Below are positions 1 through 8,311 of a DNA stretch of 64,000 bases, one piece after another. The notes under the pieces are model-generated. The model was given only the letters and a program-made list of their open reading frames with translations, did no database searches and was not told the origin of the DNA. The stretch comes from Tistrella mobilis KA081020-065 (GTDB lineage Bacteria; Pseudomonadota; Alphaproteobacteria; Tistrellales; Tistrellaceae). Each line of letters starts with the position of its first letter. Position 1 is the first letter of the stretch. The stretch spans positions 310,001 to 374,000 of the forward strand of contig NC_017966.1 in NCBI RefSeq assembly GCF_000264455.2, written 5' to 3'. The position numbers and the translations under genes are program-made.

Positions 1-848
1 GGGGCGGCCTCCGTTCCCGCCGCCAGCACCCAGGCCAGCGCCAGGGCGGCCGGTGTGGTGTTGCGTTCCGCGGCCAGTGCCGCCAGCCGGCCGGCGAGGT
101 CGGCGTTGCGGGCAAGGTTTTCGGGCGCGAAGCGGGGGTAGATCTTCCGCCCGTCATCCGCCGCAAGCCCGCCGCCGCCGACCGATCCGGCGAGCAGGCC
201 GCGGCCCAGCGCGCCATAGGCAACGAAGCTGGTGCCGGTCTCGGCACAGGCGGCGAGCAGGCCATTTTCCGGGTCGCGAGAGACCAAGGAAAACTCGCTC
301 TGCACCGCGGCGATCGGGTAAATTTCTGCGGCTTTTCTAAGGGTTGCCGGTGAAACTTCGCTCAAGCCGATCTGTTTCACCCGCCCCTTCCGCACCTCGT
401 CGGCCATGGCGCCGACGGTCTCTTCCACCGGCACATCCGGATCCAGCCGGTGCAGATACCAGAGGTCGACGACATCGGTGCCCAGCCGGCGGAGGCTCGC
501 CTCCAGCGCCAGCGGCACCCGTTCCGGCCGGCCGTCGATGCCGCGGAGATCGCCGCCGCCATCCGGCCGCACGAAGCCGAATTTGGTGGCGATCTGCACC
601 CGCTGCCGCAGGTCGGGGCGGGCGGCGAGCGCCCGGCCGACCAGCTCCTCATTGGCGCCCCAGCCATACATGTCGGCCGTGTCGATCAGGGTCACGCCCC
701 GGTCGACGGCATGGTGGATGGTGCGCAGGGCCTCCTCGGCGTCGCGGGCGCCATAGCTGCCGGTCATCGCCATGCAGCCCAGGCCCAGCACCGGCACGGC
801 CGGCCCTCCCCGGCCCAGCGGGACTGTCGGAAGCTCGCGGGACATCAT
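1..848 (-). CDS. aldo/keto reductase, partial (C-terminus off the left edge)
   Basis: Reading leftward from ATG 848-846, an open frame of 282 codons reaches the window edge without a stop. It gives an AKR barrel with the expected landmarks: VPVLGLGCMAMTGSYG near the start, LIDTADMYG (catalytic Asp and Tyr), IATKFGF (Lys) and LWYLHRLD (His), then QIGLSEVSPATL, AVQSEFSL and the C-terminal cofactor-loop side FVAYGALGRGLL. All four members of the AKR catalytic tetrad are present, so an NADPH-dependent carbonyl reductase or alcohol dehydrogenase of the Tas/YakC-like group is likely; the substrate cannot be read. The start overlaps the stop of the upstream SDR gene (ATGA), so the two are translationally coupled. 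A second in-frame ATG lies at 845-843. It appears to be the last visible gene of the leftward catabolic block. Confidence 0.9.
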   Translation of the reverse strand, partial: MMSRELPTVPLGRGGPAVPVLGLGCMAMTGSYGARDAEEALRTIHHAVDRGVTLIDTADMYGWGANEELVGRALAARPDLRQRVQIATKFGFVRPDGGGDLRGIDGRPERVPLALEASLRRLGTDVVDLWYLHRLDPDVPVEETVGAMADEVRKGRVKQIGLSEVSPATLRKAAEIYPIAAVQSEFSLVSRDPENGLLAACAETGTSFVAYGALGRGLLAGSVGGGGLAADDGRKIYPRFAPENLARNADLAGRLAALAAERNTTPAALALAWVLAAGTEAA

Positions 849-1726
849 GCCGTCTCCTTTCCGCCGGTCGCTGCGGCAGGCTGTCGTCCAAGATTGCGCA
901 GCGCCGCCCAGGTTTCGGGCGTCCAGCTGCGCAGGGCGGGAAGTTCCGGGCCGGCGGCGCCTTCCAGGCGCCGACCACCATCGATCGCCAGCACCTCGCC
1001 GGTAATATAGCCGGCGCCGTCCGAGACCAGGAAGGTGGCGAGATCCGCCAGTTCCTGCGGCCGGCCGGTGCGGCCCAGCGCGACGCCCGCCTCGGCCGGC
1101 GGCAGGTCGGTGCCTTCGGGCCGCAATCTGCCGAAGGCGCCCTCGGTCGGGAAGGGGCCGGGCGCGATGCCGTTCAGTCTTATCCCCGCCGGCCCCCATT
1201 CCACCGCCAGCGAGCGGATCATCGCCAGCACCCCCGCCTTGGCCATGGCCGAGGGCAGTTTGTAGGGCGCGCCGGTCAGGGCCGACTGGGTCAGGATGCA
1301 CAGCACCGCGGCCGGCATGCCGGCGGCGATCCAGCGCCGGCCGGCGGCCAGCGTCACATTGGCCCCGCCCTTCAGCACGATATCGACCACGGCATCGATC
1401 GCCCGCGGCGACAGGGTTTCAGACCGTGCCAGGAAGTTGCCGGCGGCCGAATTGACCAGAATGTCGAGCGGCCGGCTCTGGAAGGCCTGGTCCATCATCG
1501 CTTCGACGGCATCGGCGTTGCGGACATCGCACGGAAAACAGTCGACCGCCACGCCGTGGTCGGCGCGGATACCCTCTGCCGCCGCCTCCAGCACGGCGGC
1601 CCGCCGCCCCACCAGCACCAGATCGGCGCCGAGTTCGGCATAGCGCCGCGCAATGGCGAGCCCCAGCCCGGACCCGCCACCGGTGATCAGCGCCCGACGG
1701 CCCTGAAGAAGCCCGGATGCGAACAT
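845..1726 (-). CDS. SDR oxidoreductase, 2,4-dienoyl-CoA reductase-like
   Basis: 293 residues, classical SDR length. The N-terminal Rossmann motif TGGGSGLG (about residues 16-23) binds NAD(P)H and NSAAGNF (about 91-97) is the NNAG equivalent. The usual YxxxK active site is replaced by LPSAMAKAGV; 2,4-dienoyl-CoA reductases have a very similar PSxxAKAGV segment, and the stretch NSAAGNFLARSETLSP followed by DIVLKG is also close to DECR as I recall it. The C-terminal part has VRLNGIAPGP-type and GYITGEVLAIDGG motifs. Function by family: NADPH reduction of 2,4-dienoyl-CoA or a related unsaturated acyl-CoA. This fits neighbours that encode two acyl-CoA dehydrogenases and an acyl-CoA synthetase. It lies 29 nt downstream of dctM and overlaps the next gene by 4 nt. 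Confidence 0.88.
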   Translation of the reverse strand: MFASGLLQGRRALITGGGSGLGLAIARRYAELGADLVLVGRRAAVLEAAAEGIRADHGVAVDCFPCDVRNADAVEAMMDQAFQSRPLDILVNSAAGNFLARSETLSPRAIDAVVDIVLKGGANVTLAAGRRWIAAGMPAAVLCILTQSALTGAPYKLPSAMAKAGVLAMIRSLAVEWGPAGIRLNGIAPGPFPTEGAFGRLRPEGTDLPPAEAGVALGRTGRPQELADLATFLVSDGAGYITGEVLAIDGGRRLEGAAGPELPALRSWTPETWAALRNLGRQPAAATGGKETA

Positions 1727-1755
1727 GGATCAGCTCCTTGAGTTCTTATAACGGC

Positions 1756-3045
1756 TCAATACGCCACCAGCCCCGGCAGATACAGGCTCAGTTCCGGCAG
1801 CGCGATCAGCAGCGCCAGCACGATCACCTCGCCCACCAGGAAGGGCATCACCCCCTTGAAGCCCACCTCGACCTTGGTATTGGCGGCGCCCGAGGCCACG
1901 AAGACGTTCATGCCCAGCGGTGGCGTCACCAGCCCGATTTCGGCGGTCTTGGTCACGATGATGCCGAACCAGATCGGGTCGTAGCCCAGCGACATCACCA
2001 GCGGGAAGGTCAGCGGCAGGGTCAGGATGATGATCGCCAGCTGGTCGATGAAGAAGCCGAGCAGCAGATAGATGGCGATGATCACCAGCAGAATGCCCCA
2101 GGGCGGCAGCGGCAGGGTGCCGACCCAGTCGATCAGGTTCTGGGGGGCGCGGGTGGCGGCCAGGAAATAGCCGAAGATCATCGCGCCGATGATGATCGCG
2201 AAGATCATGGCGGTGGAGCGCAGTGTGTGGCGCAGCGCCACGCCGAATTCCTTCCGCCCCAGACCGCCCCAGCCGAGGCCGATGACCAGCGCGCCGGCCG
2301 CGCCTACGGCGGCGGCTTCGGTTGCGGTGATGGCGCCCGAATAGATCCCGCCCAGCACCAGGCAGACCAGGATCGCCGCCGGCCAGACCGGCAGGATCGA
2401 GGCCATGCGCGCCTGCCGGCTGGCCTTGGGTGCCGCCGGTGCAATCTCGGGCCGGCGTTTCACCCAGACCAGGATGACGGTGGCATAGGCGATCGCGGTG
2501 AGCACGCCGGGGATGACCCCGGCCATGAACAGGCTGCCGATCGAGGTTTCGGTCAGCACGCCATACATGATCAGCCCCATCGAGGGCGGGATCATGATCG
2601 ACAGCGTGCCCGCCACCGCGACCGTGCCGACCGCCAGCCGGTCGTCATAGCCGTATTTGCGCATCTCAGGCACCGAGATCCGCGCCATCGCAGCCGCGGC
2701 CGCCGTGCTGGAGCCGGCGAGCGCCGCGAAACCGGTGGAGGCGACCACGGCGGCGAGCGCCAGCCCGCCCCGGACATGGCCGATCCACAGGAAGCACATC
2801 CGGTAGAGATTGGCCACGATCGACGACCGGGCCAGAAGTTCCGCCATCAGGATGAACAGCGGGATGGTCGAGAGCAGGAAATTGGCGGCGGTGCGATAGG
2901 GCGTGGTCTGGAGCACGCCGAGGGTCGGGATCCAGCCGATCGCCATCGCGGCGCCGACCGCGCCGGTCACACCCAGCGCATAGGCGATGGGCATGCCGAT
3001 ACAGATCAGCACCACCAGCGCCATCATGGGGAGGGCGACTTCCAT
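1756..3045 (-). CDS. dctM: TRAP transporter large permease DctM
   Basis: 429 residues, nearly all hydrophobic, usual size for DctM (about 11-12 membrane segments). Recognisable family blocks include ALAAVVASTGFAALAGSSTA, SIMIPPSMGLIMYGVLTETS and the C-terminal ITKTAEIGLVTPPLG-like stretch (here IIVTKTAEIGLVTPPLGMN). DctM forms the substrate channel of Na+-driven TRAP uptake systems together with DctQ and the periplasmic receptor DctP. It sits 12 nt after dctQ, so the two are one translational unit. Substrate is unknown; the surrounding acyl-CoA genes suggest an organic acid (inference). Confidence 0.95.
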   Translation of the reverse strand: MEVALPMMALVVLICIGMPIAYALGVTGAVGAAMAIGWIPTLGVLQTTPYRTAANFLLSTIPLFILMAELLARSSIVANLYRMCFLWIGHVRGGLALAAVVASTGFAALAGSSTAAAAAMARISVPEMRKYGYDDRLAVGTVAVAGTLSIMIPPSMGLIMYGVLTETSIGSLFMAGVIPGVLTAIAYATVILVWVKRRPEIAPAAPKASRQARMASILPVWPAAILVCLVLGGIYSGAITATEAAAVGAAGALVIGLGWGGLGRKEFGVALRHTLRSTAMIFAIIIGAMIFGYFLAATRAPQNLIDWVGTLPLPPWGILLVIIAIYLLLGFFIDQLAIIILTLPLTFPLVMSLGYDPIWFGIIVTKTAEIGLVTPPLGMNVFVASGAANTKVEVGFKGVMPFLVGEVIVLALLIALPELSLYLPGLVAY

Positions 3046-3057
3046 CGGGGCGTCTCC

Positions 3058-3660
3058 TCAATTCGTCCGGGGCAGGTGGTCGCGGATCGGTACCGCTGGC
3101 CCGGCATCCGCCGGTGCCTGGGGCATGGCCTCGTCCGCCGGCGCGTCATGGGGCAGGGCCGGCATGCGGCCGTCCACCACATGCGGCACCAGGGCCACGC
3201 CGCGCAGCACCAGGCGCAGCGCCAGCACGGCCGATCCGATCGCCACCAGCGCCCAGCTCGGGGCCGTCGGCAGCGGCATGGCGCCGCCCGTCCAGCGATT
3301 GGCCTTGAAGTTCATCCAGGCGGTATCGCCGGACTTCCAGGCAATGGCGGCGAACAGCAGGGCGGCCGCGATCATGTAGACCACGTCCAGGCCGAGCCGC
3401 AGCCGCACTGGCATCAGGTTCAGCAGCAGGTCGACCCGGACATGGCCGTCGACCCGTTCGGTGCCGGCGAGGCCAAAGAAGACCACGGCCATCATCAGAT
3501 AGAATTCGGTGATCTCGTAAGCCGCCGTCACTGGCGAGGCGAACAGATAGCGGCCGCCGGCATCTGCCACCGTCAGCACCATCATCAGGATAAGCGCCGC
3601 CATCGCGGCACCGTCGAGCAGGGTTTCCAGATGGCTGACCGCGCGGTCGATCAGTCTCAT
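3058..3660 (-). CDS. dctQ: TRAP transporter small permease DctQ
   Basis: 200 residues with four hydrophobic segments, the normal DctQ topology. The family pattern is visible in the third quarter of the first half: RYLFASPVTAAYEITEFYLM, which matches the conserved R-x-x-F...P...E-x-T/E-E block of small TRAP subunits. A hydrophilic C-terminal tail of about 40 residues follows the last helix and is longer than usual. It lies between dctP and dctM, with the dctP-dctQ gap holding a strong hairpin (3715-3742). Confidence 0.93.
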   Translation of the reverse strand: MRLIDRAVSHLETLLDGAAMAALILMMVLTVADAGGRYLFASPVTAAYEITEFYLMMAVVFFGLAGTERVDGHVRVDLLLNLMPVRLRLGLDVVYMIAAALLFAAIAWKSGDTAWMNFKANRWTGGAMPLPTAPSWALVAIGSAVLALRLVLRGVALVPHVVDGRMPALPHDAPADEAMPQAPADAGPAVPIRDHLPRTN

Positions 3661-3714
3661 GGGGCGCGTCTCCTTCCCGGGCGGGCAGGGTTGCGAAGGG
3701 GAAATGCGGCAGCG

Positions 3715-3742
3715 CCGGCAGGTCCCGAAGGGGGCCTGCCGG
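3715..3742 (-). terminator. intercistronic hairpin between dctP and dctQ
   Basis: CCGGCAGG (3715-3722) pairs perfectly with CCTGCCGG (3735-3742). Inside it TCCC pairs with GGGG around a GAAG tetraloop, giving a 12-bp stem. There is no T-run. In TRAP operons the receptor is usually needed in excess over the membrane subunits, so a partial terminator or a 3' stabiliser for dctP mRNA is a reasonable reading (inference). Confidence 0.55.
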
Positions 3743-3768
3743 TGCGGCAGAGGTGCCGGTGCCGGCCC

Positions 3769-4806
3769 TCAGCGGCTGGTCATCAGCTCTTCCCATTCAT
3801 GGAAGACGCGGGTTCCGGGCAGGCCGCGGCCGTCATAATCCTTCACCCAGGCGGCCTGAACCGGCTTCAGCTTGCCGGCCCAGACCGGCACGCCCGAGGC
3901 CGGGATGGCATAGACCTCGCCGCCGCGCTTCGCGAGGTCGGCCGCAAAGGTTTCGGCGCGCTCGACATAGAGCTTCTGGACGTATTCATCCATCTCTTTG
4001 CCGGTCTTGATCAGCAGGTCCTGAAGATCCTTGGGCAGCTTCTGCCAGACGTTTTCGTTGATCACATAGAGCGTCGGGAACAGGCCGAAATTCAGGTTGC
4101 TGGTCGAATAGCGCAGCTGTTCTTCCAGCTTGTAGCCGCCCGCGGTCGGGATGTTGAACAGCGAGCCGTCGACCGTTCCGCGCTGCAGCGCGGGGTAGAG
4201 ATCCGGCGCCGGGATGGCGACCGCGATGGCGCCCAGCGCCTCGACGCTGCGTTCCTGAATGCCGCCCGACGAGCGCAGCTTTACGCCCTTCAGCTGGTCG
4301 GGCGTCAGGATCTTGGTCTTGGTGGTCATCAGCTGATAGGCATGGGTGACCGAGGCCTGGATCACCCGCACGCCCTGGGGCACGTATTCCACCTCGTTGA
4401 GCGTGCCGAGGGCGAGTTCCGAATAGGCCGCACCCTGTTCGCGCGGGTCGGATTTGTTGCCGACCAGCGGGATGGCCGAGACCGTCGACAGCGGCAGGCG
4501 GTCCGAGACATAGAGCGGTGCCGCATAGGAAATATCCGAGATGCCGTTGATCGCGGCATCGAGCAGATCGGAGGATTTCGCAAGCTGTTCAGCGGGATAG
4601 ATCTCGAACTTCAGACGGCCGTTCGACTGTTCGTCGACCAGTTTGCCCCAGTATTCCATCGCGATGGCGCCGGTGTGGCGGGTCGGGTAGGAATGGGCGA
4701 CGCGCAGCGTGATCGGGTCTTCGGCGGCCGCAGGGCCGGTGGTCAGGGCGACTGCCGCGGCGACGAAGGTGGCGGCGCCGGCAAGCCGGCGGGTCCAGGA
4801 TGACAT
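3769..4806 (-). CDS. dctP: TRAP transporter periplasmic substrate-binding protein DctP
   Basis: 345 residues from the start at 4806, which has GGAGGAAG about 6 nt upstream and begins a clear Sec signal peptide (MSSWTRRL, then a hydrophobic Ala/Val-rich core ending TTGPAAAED). The mature protein starts with the typical PITLRVAHSYPTRH and carries family blocks LKGVKLRSSGG (the Arg that contacts carboxylate ligands in DctP proteins lies in this region), IPAPDLYPALQRGTVDG and the C-terminal helices WQKLPKDLQDLLIKTGKEM. It delivers ligand to DctQM. Length and architecture are ordinary. A longer in-frame extension upstream to 4902 is Arg/Pro-rich and overlaps the preceding gene; I reject it as the start. 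Confidence 0.94.
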   Translation of the reverse strand: MSSWTRRLAGAATFVAAAVALTTGPAAAEDPITLRVAHSYPTRHTGAIAMEYWGKLVDEQSNGRLKFEIYPAEQLAKSSDLLDAAINGISDISYAAPLYVSDRLPLSTVSAIPLVGNKSDPREQGAAYSELALGTLNEVEYVPQGVRVIQASVTHAYQLMTTKTKILTPDQLKGVKLRSSGGIQERSVEALGAIAVAIPAPDLYPALQRGTVDGSLFNIPTAGGYKLEEQLRYSTSNLNFGLFPTLYVINENVWQKLPKDLQDLLIKTGKEMDEYVQKLYVERAETFAADLAKRGGEVYAIPASGVPVWAGKLKPVQAAWVKDYDGRGLPGTRVFHEWEELMTSR

Positions 4807-4831
4807 GGGTTTTCTTCCTCCCAGTGCCGGC

Positions 4832-4854
4832 GACCCTCTTCTTTGCGGAGGGTC
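4832..4854 (-). other. hairpin in the acyl-CoA synthetase-dctP gap
   Basis: GACCCTC (4832-4838) and GAGGGTC (4848-4854) form a perfect 7-bp stem with a 9-nt loop, located 26 nt upstream of the dctP start. It has no T-run. It could be a processing or attenuation element ahead of the transporter genes; the sequence alone cannot decide. Confidence 0.35.
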
Positions 4855-4898
4855 TGCCCGGCGTTGTCGTTGGTGTGGTCGTTGGTTCCGCGCCGGGA

Positions 4899-7076
4899 TC
4901 ACTCCCCGGCGGCGGCAAGTGGTCGGGGTGTTTCTGCGGCGGCGGGGGCGAGGCGGGCGAGGGCATCCACCGCCACCACCCCGTCCGGGCGCACGAAGAT
5001 CGGGTTCACGTCGATTTCCTGCACCCGGTCGGCGGTGGCGAGCGCCAGATCGGACAGCCGCACCACCAGATCGGCCAGGGCCTCGATATCGGCCCGCGGC
5101 CGGCCGCGGGCGCCCTCCAGCAGGGCCACGGATTTCAGCCGGCCGATCATGCGCAGCGCCTCCGCCCGGTCGACCGGGGCGGGGGAGACCGCGACATCCT
5201 TCAGGATCTCGACGAAGATGCCGCCCGCGCCCACCATCACCAGCGGCCCGAAATCCGGGTCGACGGTGACGCCGGCGATCATCTCGACCCCCGGTGCGGC
5301 CATGCGCTGGACCAGCACGCCGTGGATGTCGATGCCGGGCAGGGCGGCCGCGACCGGGCCGGTCAGCCGGGCATAACCATCCCTTATCGCTGCCTCGCCC
5401 TCGATATTCAGCAGCACGGCGCCGGCATCGGTCTTGTGCGGCAGCTGCGGCGACATCAGCTTCAGCGCCACCCGGCCGCCAAGCCGGGCGGCCGCGGCGA
5501 CGGCCGCATCGGCGCCGGTCACCAGTTCTTCCTCGGTCACCGGAATGCCCGCGGTGGCGAGCAGGCGCTTGGCCTGAACCTCGGTCAGCAGGCAGGCGTC
5601 CGCCGGCAGCCCGGCCAGCGCCGCGCGGGCGTCGGGAGCAGCGGCGGTCTCGGGCCCGGCCCGGCCCAGCCGCTCCACCGCCTCGCGATAGCGCACCAGA
5701 TGGGCCAGGGCTGCGGCACAGCCGGTCAAGGTGGTGAAGATGGTGGTGCCGAGCCCGGCCATCAGGGCCGCCACCTCGGGGGCGGGCGGGGTGTAGGAAT
5801 AGAACACCACCGGCTTGCCGGCCCGGGCGATCGCCGCCTTCAGCGCTTCGGGCGAGAAGGCCTCCACCGCCCCAACGCTGCCGAGCGGCGCCACGATCAC
5901 CACCGCATCGGCCTCGGTGCTGTCCGCCAGGGCCTCGATCACCGTGTCGAAGGCGGAAAGCCCCTGGGCGGTGATGTCGACCGGGTTCTGGGTGGCACCA
6001 TAGCTCGGGATCAGCGGCCGGATGCGGGCCTGCAGGTCTTCAGACAGCAGCGGGACAGTCAGCCCGGCCTGTTCGATCGCATCTGCCATCCACGATCCCG
6101 ACCCGCCCGATGAGGTGACGATCGCCACCCGCCGACCGCGCGGCAGGCTGCCCACCGAAAAGGCGGCGGCGATGTCGATCATCTCGTCCTGGTCGTCGGC
6201 GCGGATCACCCCATAGCGATCGAAGATCGCGTCATAGGCGGCATCCGATCCGGTGAGGCTGGCGGTATGAGAGGCGGCGGCGCGCTGGGCCGCCGGCGAG
6301 CGGCCGACCTTGGCCATGATCACCGGCTTGCCAAGACGCGCCGCTTTCCGTGCTACCGGAATGAGTTTGTCGCCGTTCTTCACCCCTTCAATGAACATCA
6401 TCAGCTGCGCGACCCGGGGGTCGTCGAGCAGGGCATCGGCGAAATCCAGCGCCTCCAGATCGGCCTCGTTGCCGGTGGCGACGACATGGGTGAAGGGCAG
6501 GCTGCGGCGCACGCCGCGATTATAGAGCGCGAAGCCCAGCCCGCCGCTCTGGGCGACCACGGCGACGCCCTGCGCGGGCACCGGCGCATCGACCGGCGCG
6601 ATCTCGGCCGCCGGGCTGAAGGTGGCGGCGGTGCGGTCCAGGATGTTGTAGAAGCCCATGGCGTTGGGGCCGATGATGCGCAGGCCCGTGCGGCGCGACA
6701 GCGCCACCATCTGCGCCTGAACCTCGGCCATCTCGCCGCCCTCTTCGGCGAAGCCCGACGAGAAGATCACCGCCGCGCCCACCTTCGCCGCGGCGCAGTC
6801 TTCCAGCACGCCCAGAACCAGATTGGCCGGCACGGCGACCAGTGCCAGATCCACCCCGCCCGGCACGTCACCCACCCGCGGATAAGCCTTCAGGCCCTGA
6901 ACCTCGGCCCGGCTGGGGGTCACGGGAAACACCTCGCCGGTATAGCCCCGCTTCAGCAGCAGATGCAGCACCCGGCCACGAATGCGCACGATATCGTCGG
7001 AGGCGCCGACCACCGCAATCCGCCGCGGGGAGAGCAGGCGGGCGATATCGGCGCTTTGGGAAGTTGTGGTGGTCAT
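4899..7076 (-). CDS. ADP-forming acyl-CoA synthetase (acetate-CoA ligase family)
   Basis: 725 residues from ATG 7076 (MTTTTSQSADIARLLSP). Three fused parts are visible. A CoA-binding Rossmann domain comes first (RRIAVVGASDD, GYTGEVFPVTP). Next are the succinyl-CoA-ligase-like domains, with VVAQSGGLGFALYNRG and SHTASLTGSDAAYDA; the His in the last motif matches the phospho-His of ADP-forming synthetases. An ATP-grasp domain ends the protein (AKRLLATAGIPVTEEE, ALKLMSPQLPHKTDAGAV, GVLVQRMAAPGVEMIAGV). The enzyme couples an acyl-CoA to acid plus CoA with ADP/ATP, or activates an acid in reverse. Single-chain alpha-beta fusions of this length are common. In this block it could activate the acid taken up by the TRAP system before the dehydrogenases act (inference). 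A 105-residue low-complexity N-terminal extension in the same frame covers the repeat region and is not used. Confidence 0.92.
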   Translation of the reverse strand: MTTTTSQSADIARLLSPRRIAVVGASDDIVRIRGRVLHLLLKRGYTGEVFPVTPSRAEVQGLKAYPRVGDVPGGVDLALVAVPANLVLGVLEDCAAAKVGAAVIFSSGFAEEGGEMAEVQAQMVALSRRTGLRIIGPNAMGFYNILDRTAATFSPAAEIAPVDAPVPAQGVAVVAQSGGLGFALYNRGVRRSLPFTHVVATGNEADLEALDFADALLDDPRVAQLMMFIEGVKNGDKLIPVARKAARLGKPVIMAKVGRSPAAQRAAASHTASLTGSDAAYDAIFDRYGVIRADDQDEMIDIAAAFSVGSLPRGRRVAIVTSSGGSGSWMADAIEQAGLTVPLLSEDLQARIRPLIPSYGATQNPVDITAQGLSAFDTVIEALADSTEADAVVIVAPLGSVGAVEAFSPEALKAAIARAGKPVVFYSYTPPAPEVAALMAGLGTTIFTTLTGCAAALAHLVRYREAVERLGRAGPETAAAPDARAALAGLPADACLLTEVQAKRLLATAGIPVTEEELVTGADAAVAAAARLGGRVALKLMSPQLPHKTDAGAVLLNIEGEAAIRDGYARLTGPVAAALPGIDIHGVLVQRMAAPGVEMIAGVTVDPDFGPLVMVGAGGIFVEILKDVAVSPAPVDRAEALRMIGRLKSVALLEGARGRPRADIEALADLVVRLSDLALATADRVQEIDVNPIFVRPDGVVAVDALARLAPAAAETPRPLAAAGE

Positions 7077-7170
7077 GTCGGACGGATCACCATCTTGGGG
7101 AGGAGCGTCTGGGGGGAGGGAGGCACCGGCCGCACCGGCTAGCGGCAGCCGCGCACCTTGCGCGGCTGCA

Positions 7171-7285
7171 AGCCGCCATTGCGGCGGCGGCCAAGGGCAC
7201 GGAGTGCCCGCTTGGGCCGAGGGACTAACAGACTCGGCGGCGGCCAAGGGCGCGGAAGCGCCCGCTTGGGCCGAGGGACTTACAG
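7171..7285. repeat. REP-like tandem repeat, locus A (two units)
   Basis: Two roughly 50-bp units in tandem, each reading GGCGGCCAAGG, then a GC hairpin, then CGAGGGACT(A/T)ACAG. The stems are GGGCAC/GTGCCC in the first unit and GGGCGC/GCGCCC in the second, a compensatory change. The block is introduced by GCCGCCATTG. The same arrangement recurs at 30573-30686. Here the second unit runs into the end of the acyl-CoA dehydrogenase gene, whose stop codon (TTA on the plus strand, 7280-7282) lies inside the repeat. Confidence 0.75.
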
Positions 7286-8311
7286 CCCCGTCAACATCGG
7301 CCACAGCGCATCCCCGCCCTGGCCTGCGATCTTGCGGCCCAGCCGTTCCTGCCACTGTGCCTCGTTGCCGAACTCGTCGCGCCAGCTCCACAGCCGGCGG
7401 GTCTGATAGTGCAGCGGGTGTTCGCGGGTGAAGCCCATGGCGCCCATGATCTGGTGAGCGAGCGCCGCCCCCTCGGTCGCCGCCTGGCCGGTGCGCGACT
7501 TGGCGAGCGCCGCACGCAAGGAGGAACTGCTGCCGTCTTCGGCAAAGCCGATCTCGGCCGCCGCACTCGCCGCCGCGGTTTCGGCCGCCAGCACCGCCAG
7601 CATGTGCTGCACCGCCTGGAACTTGCCGATCGGGCGGCCGAACTGCTCACGCTCGCCCGCATAGGTCAGCACCTGGGCGAGCGCGCCCGACAGGGCGCCG
7701 GCGATCTGGACGGCGCGGAAGGCCGCCCCCATCGCCAGCACCTGGTCGGCCGCATCCTCGACCGCCGCCGAGGCGACAGGTGCCTCGCCTGCGAAGACCA
7801 GGTCGTCGCGCGCCTCGCCCGCCAGGTTGATGTCGGCAGAGACCGCCGCCGGCCGCGCCGCCACGACGATGTGTTCCGCGCCGCGCCCGTCGCGGGCGGC
7901 AAACACCACCTGCGACAGATGGCGGCCAAAGGGTACCCGGCGGAGCGTACCGGTCAGCTGCCCGCCTTCCAGCGCCATCGCTCCGGCATCAGCCGTGCCG
8001 ATCCCCGTCAGCCCTTCTGCGGCCTCGCCCAGCCCTGCCGTCTTCAGCAGCCGGCGTGCGGCCATCACCTCGGCCAGCGGTACCGGCAGGGCGTGGCGGG
8101 CGACATGGCGCACCAGGGCCTGCATCTCGGCTGGGCCGGTCATGTCGTCGTCGATGGTGTCGGCATCGGTGATGCCGGCGGTCTCCATCGCCTGCCACAA
8201 CCGTTCGGGGAACCTGCCACCGTCGGCGCCCTCGCGCATATCGCGGGTCGCCTCCACCGCGACCAGCCGGTCGACGGTGCGCAGCATCATGTCCAGGATA
8301 TCGTCGCTCAT
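7280..8311 (-). CDS. acyl-CoA dehydrogenase, smaller subunit-like
   Basis: 343 residues of the acyl-CoA dehydrogenase fold. N-terminal helices are weakly conserved; the C-terminal four-helix part is clear (QIAGALSGALAQVLTYAGEREQFGRPIGKFQAVQHMLA, then AHQIMGAMGFTREHPLHYQTRRLW, each quoted in part). The FAD-binding Arg/Gln region REQFGRPIGKFQ is present; the catalytic Glu position is not evident by eye. Its start overlaps the stop of the larger dehydrogenase gene by 4 nt. Such overlapping pairs often make alpha2beta2 heterotetramers with one active site per pair, as described for actinobacterial steroid side-chain dehydrogenases; that assembly is an inference here. Confidence 0.9.
   Translation of the reverse strand: MSDDILDMMLRTVDRLVAVEATRDMREGADGGRFPERLWQAMETAGITDADTIDDDMTGPAEMQALVRHVARHALPVPLAEVMAARRLLKTAGLGEAAEGLTGIGTADAGAMALEGGQLTGTLRRVPFGRHLSQVVFAARDGRGAEHIVVAARPAAVSADINLAGEARDDLVFAGEAPVASAAVEDAADQVLAMGAAFRAVQIAGALSGALAQVLTYAGEREQFGRPIGKFQAVQHMLAVLAAETAAASAAAEIGFAEDGSSSSLRAALAKSRTGQAATEGAALAHQIMGAMGFTREHPLHYQTRRLWSWRDEFGNEAQWQERLGRKIAGQGGDALWPMLTGL

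Noticed and set aside
1717..4803. A rightward open frame of about 1,000 codons opposite the TRAP genes
   Set aside because: Its product is His/Gln/Arg/Asp-rich low complexity, the normal antisense shadow of GC-rich coding DNA, while the leftward strand encodes three textbook TRAP proteins.
7076..7391. An N-terminal extension of the acyl-CoA synthetase through the repeat region
   Set aside because: The added 105 residues are low complexity and translate the REP-like repeats; the start at 7076 directly precedes the CoA-binding domain.
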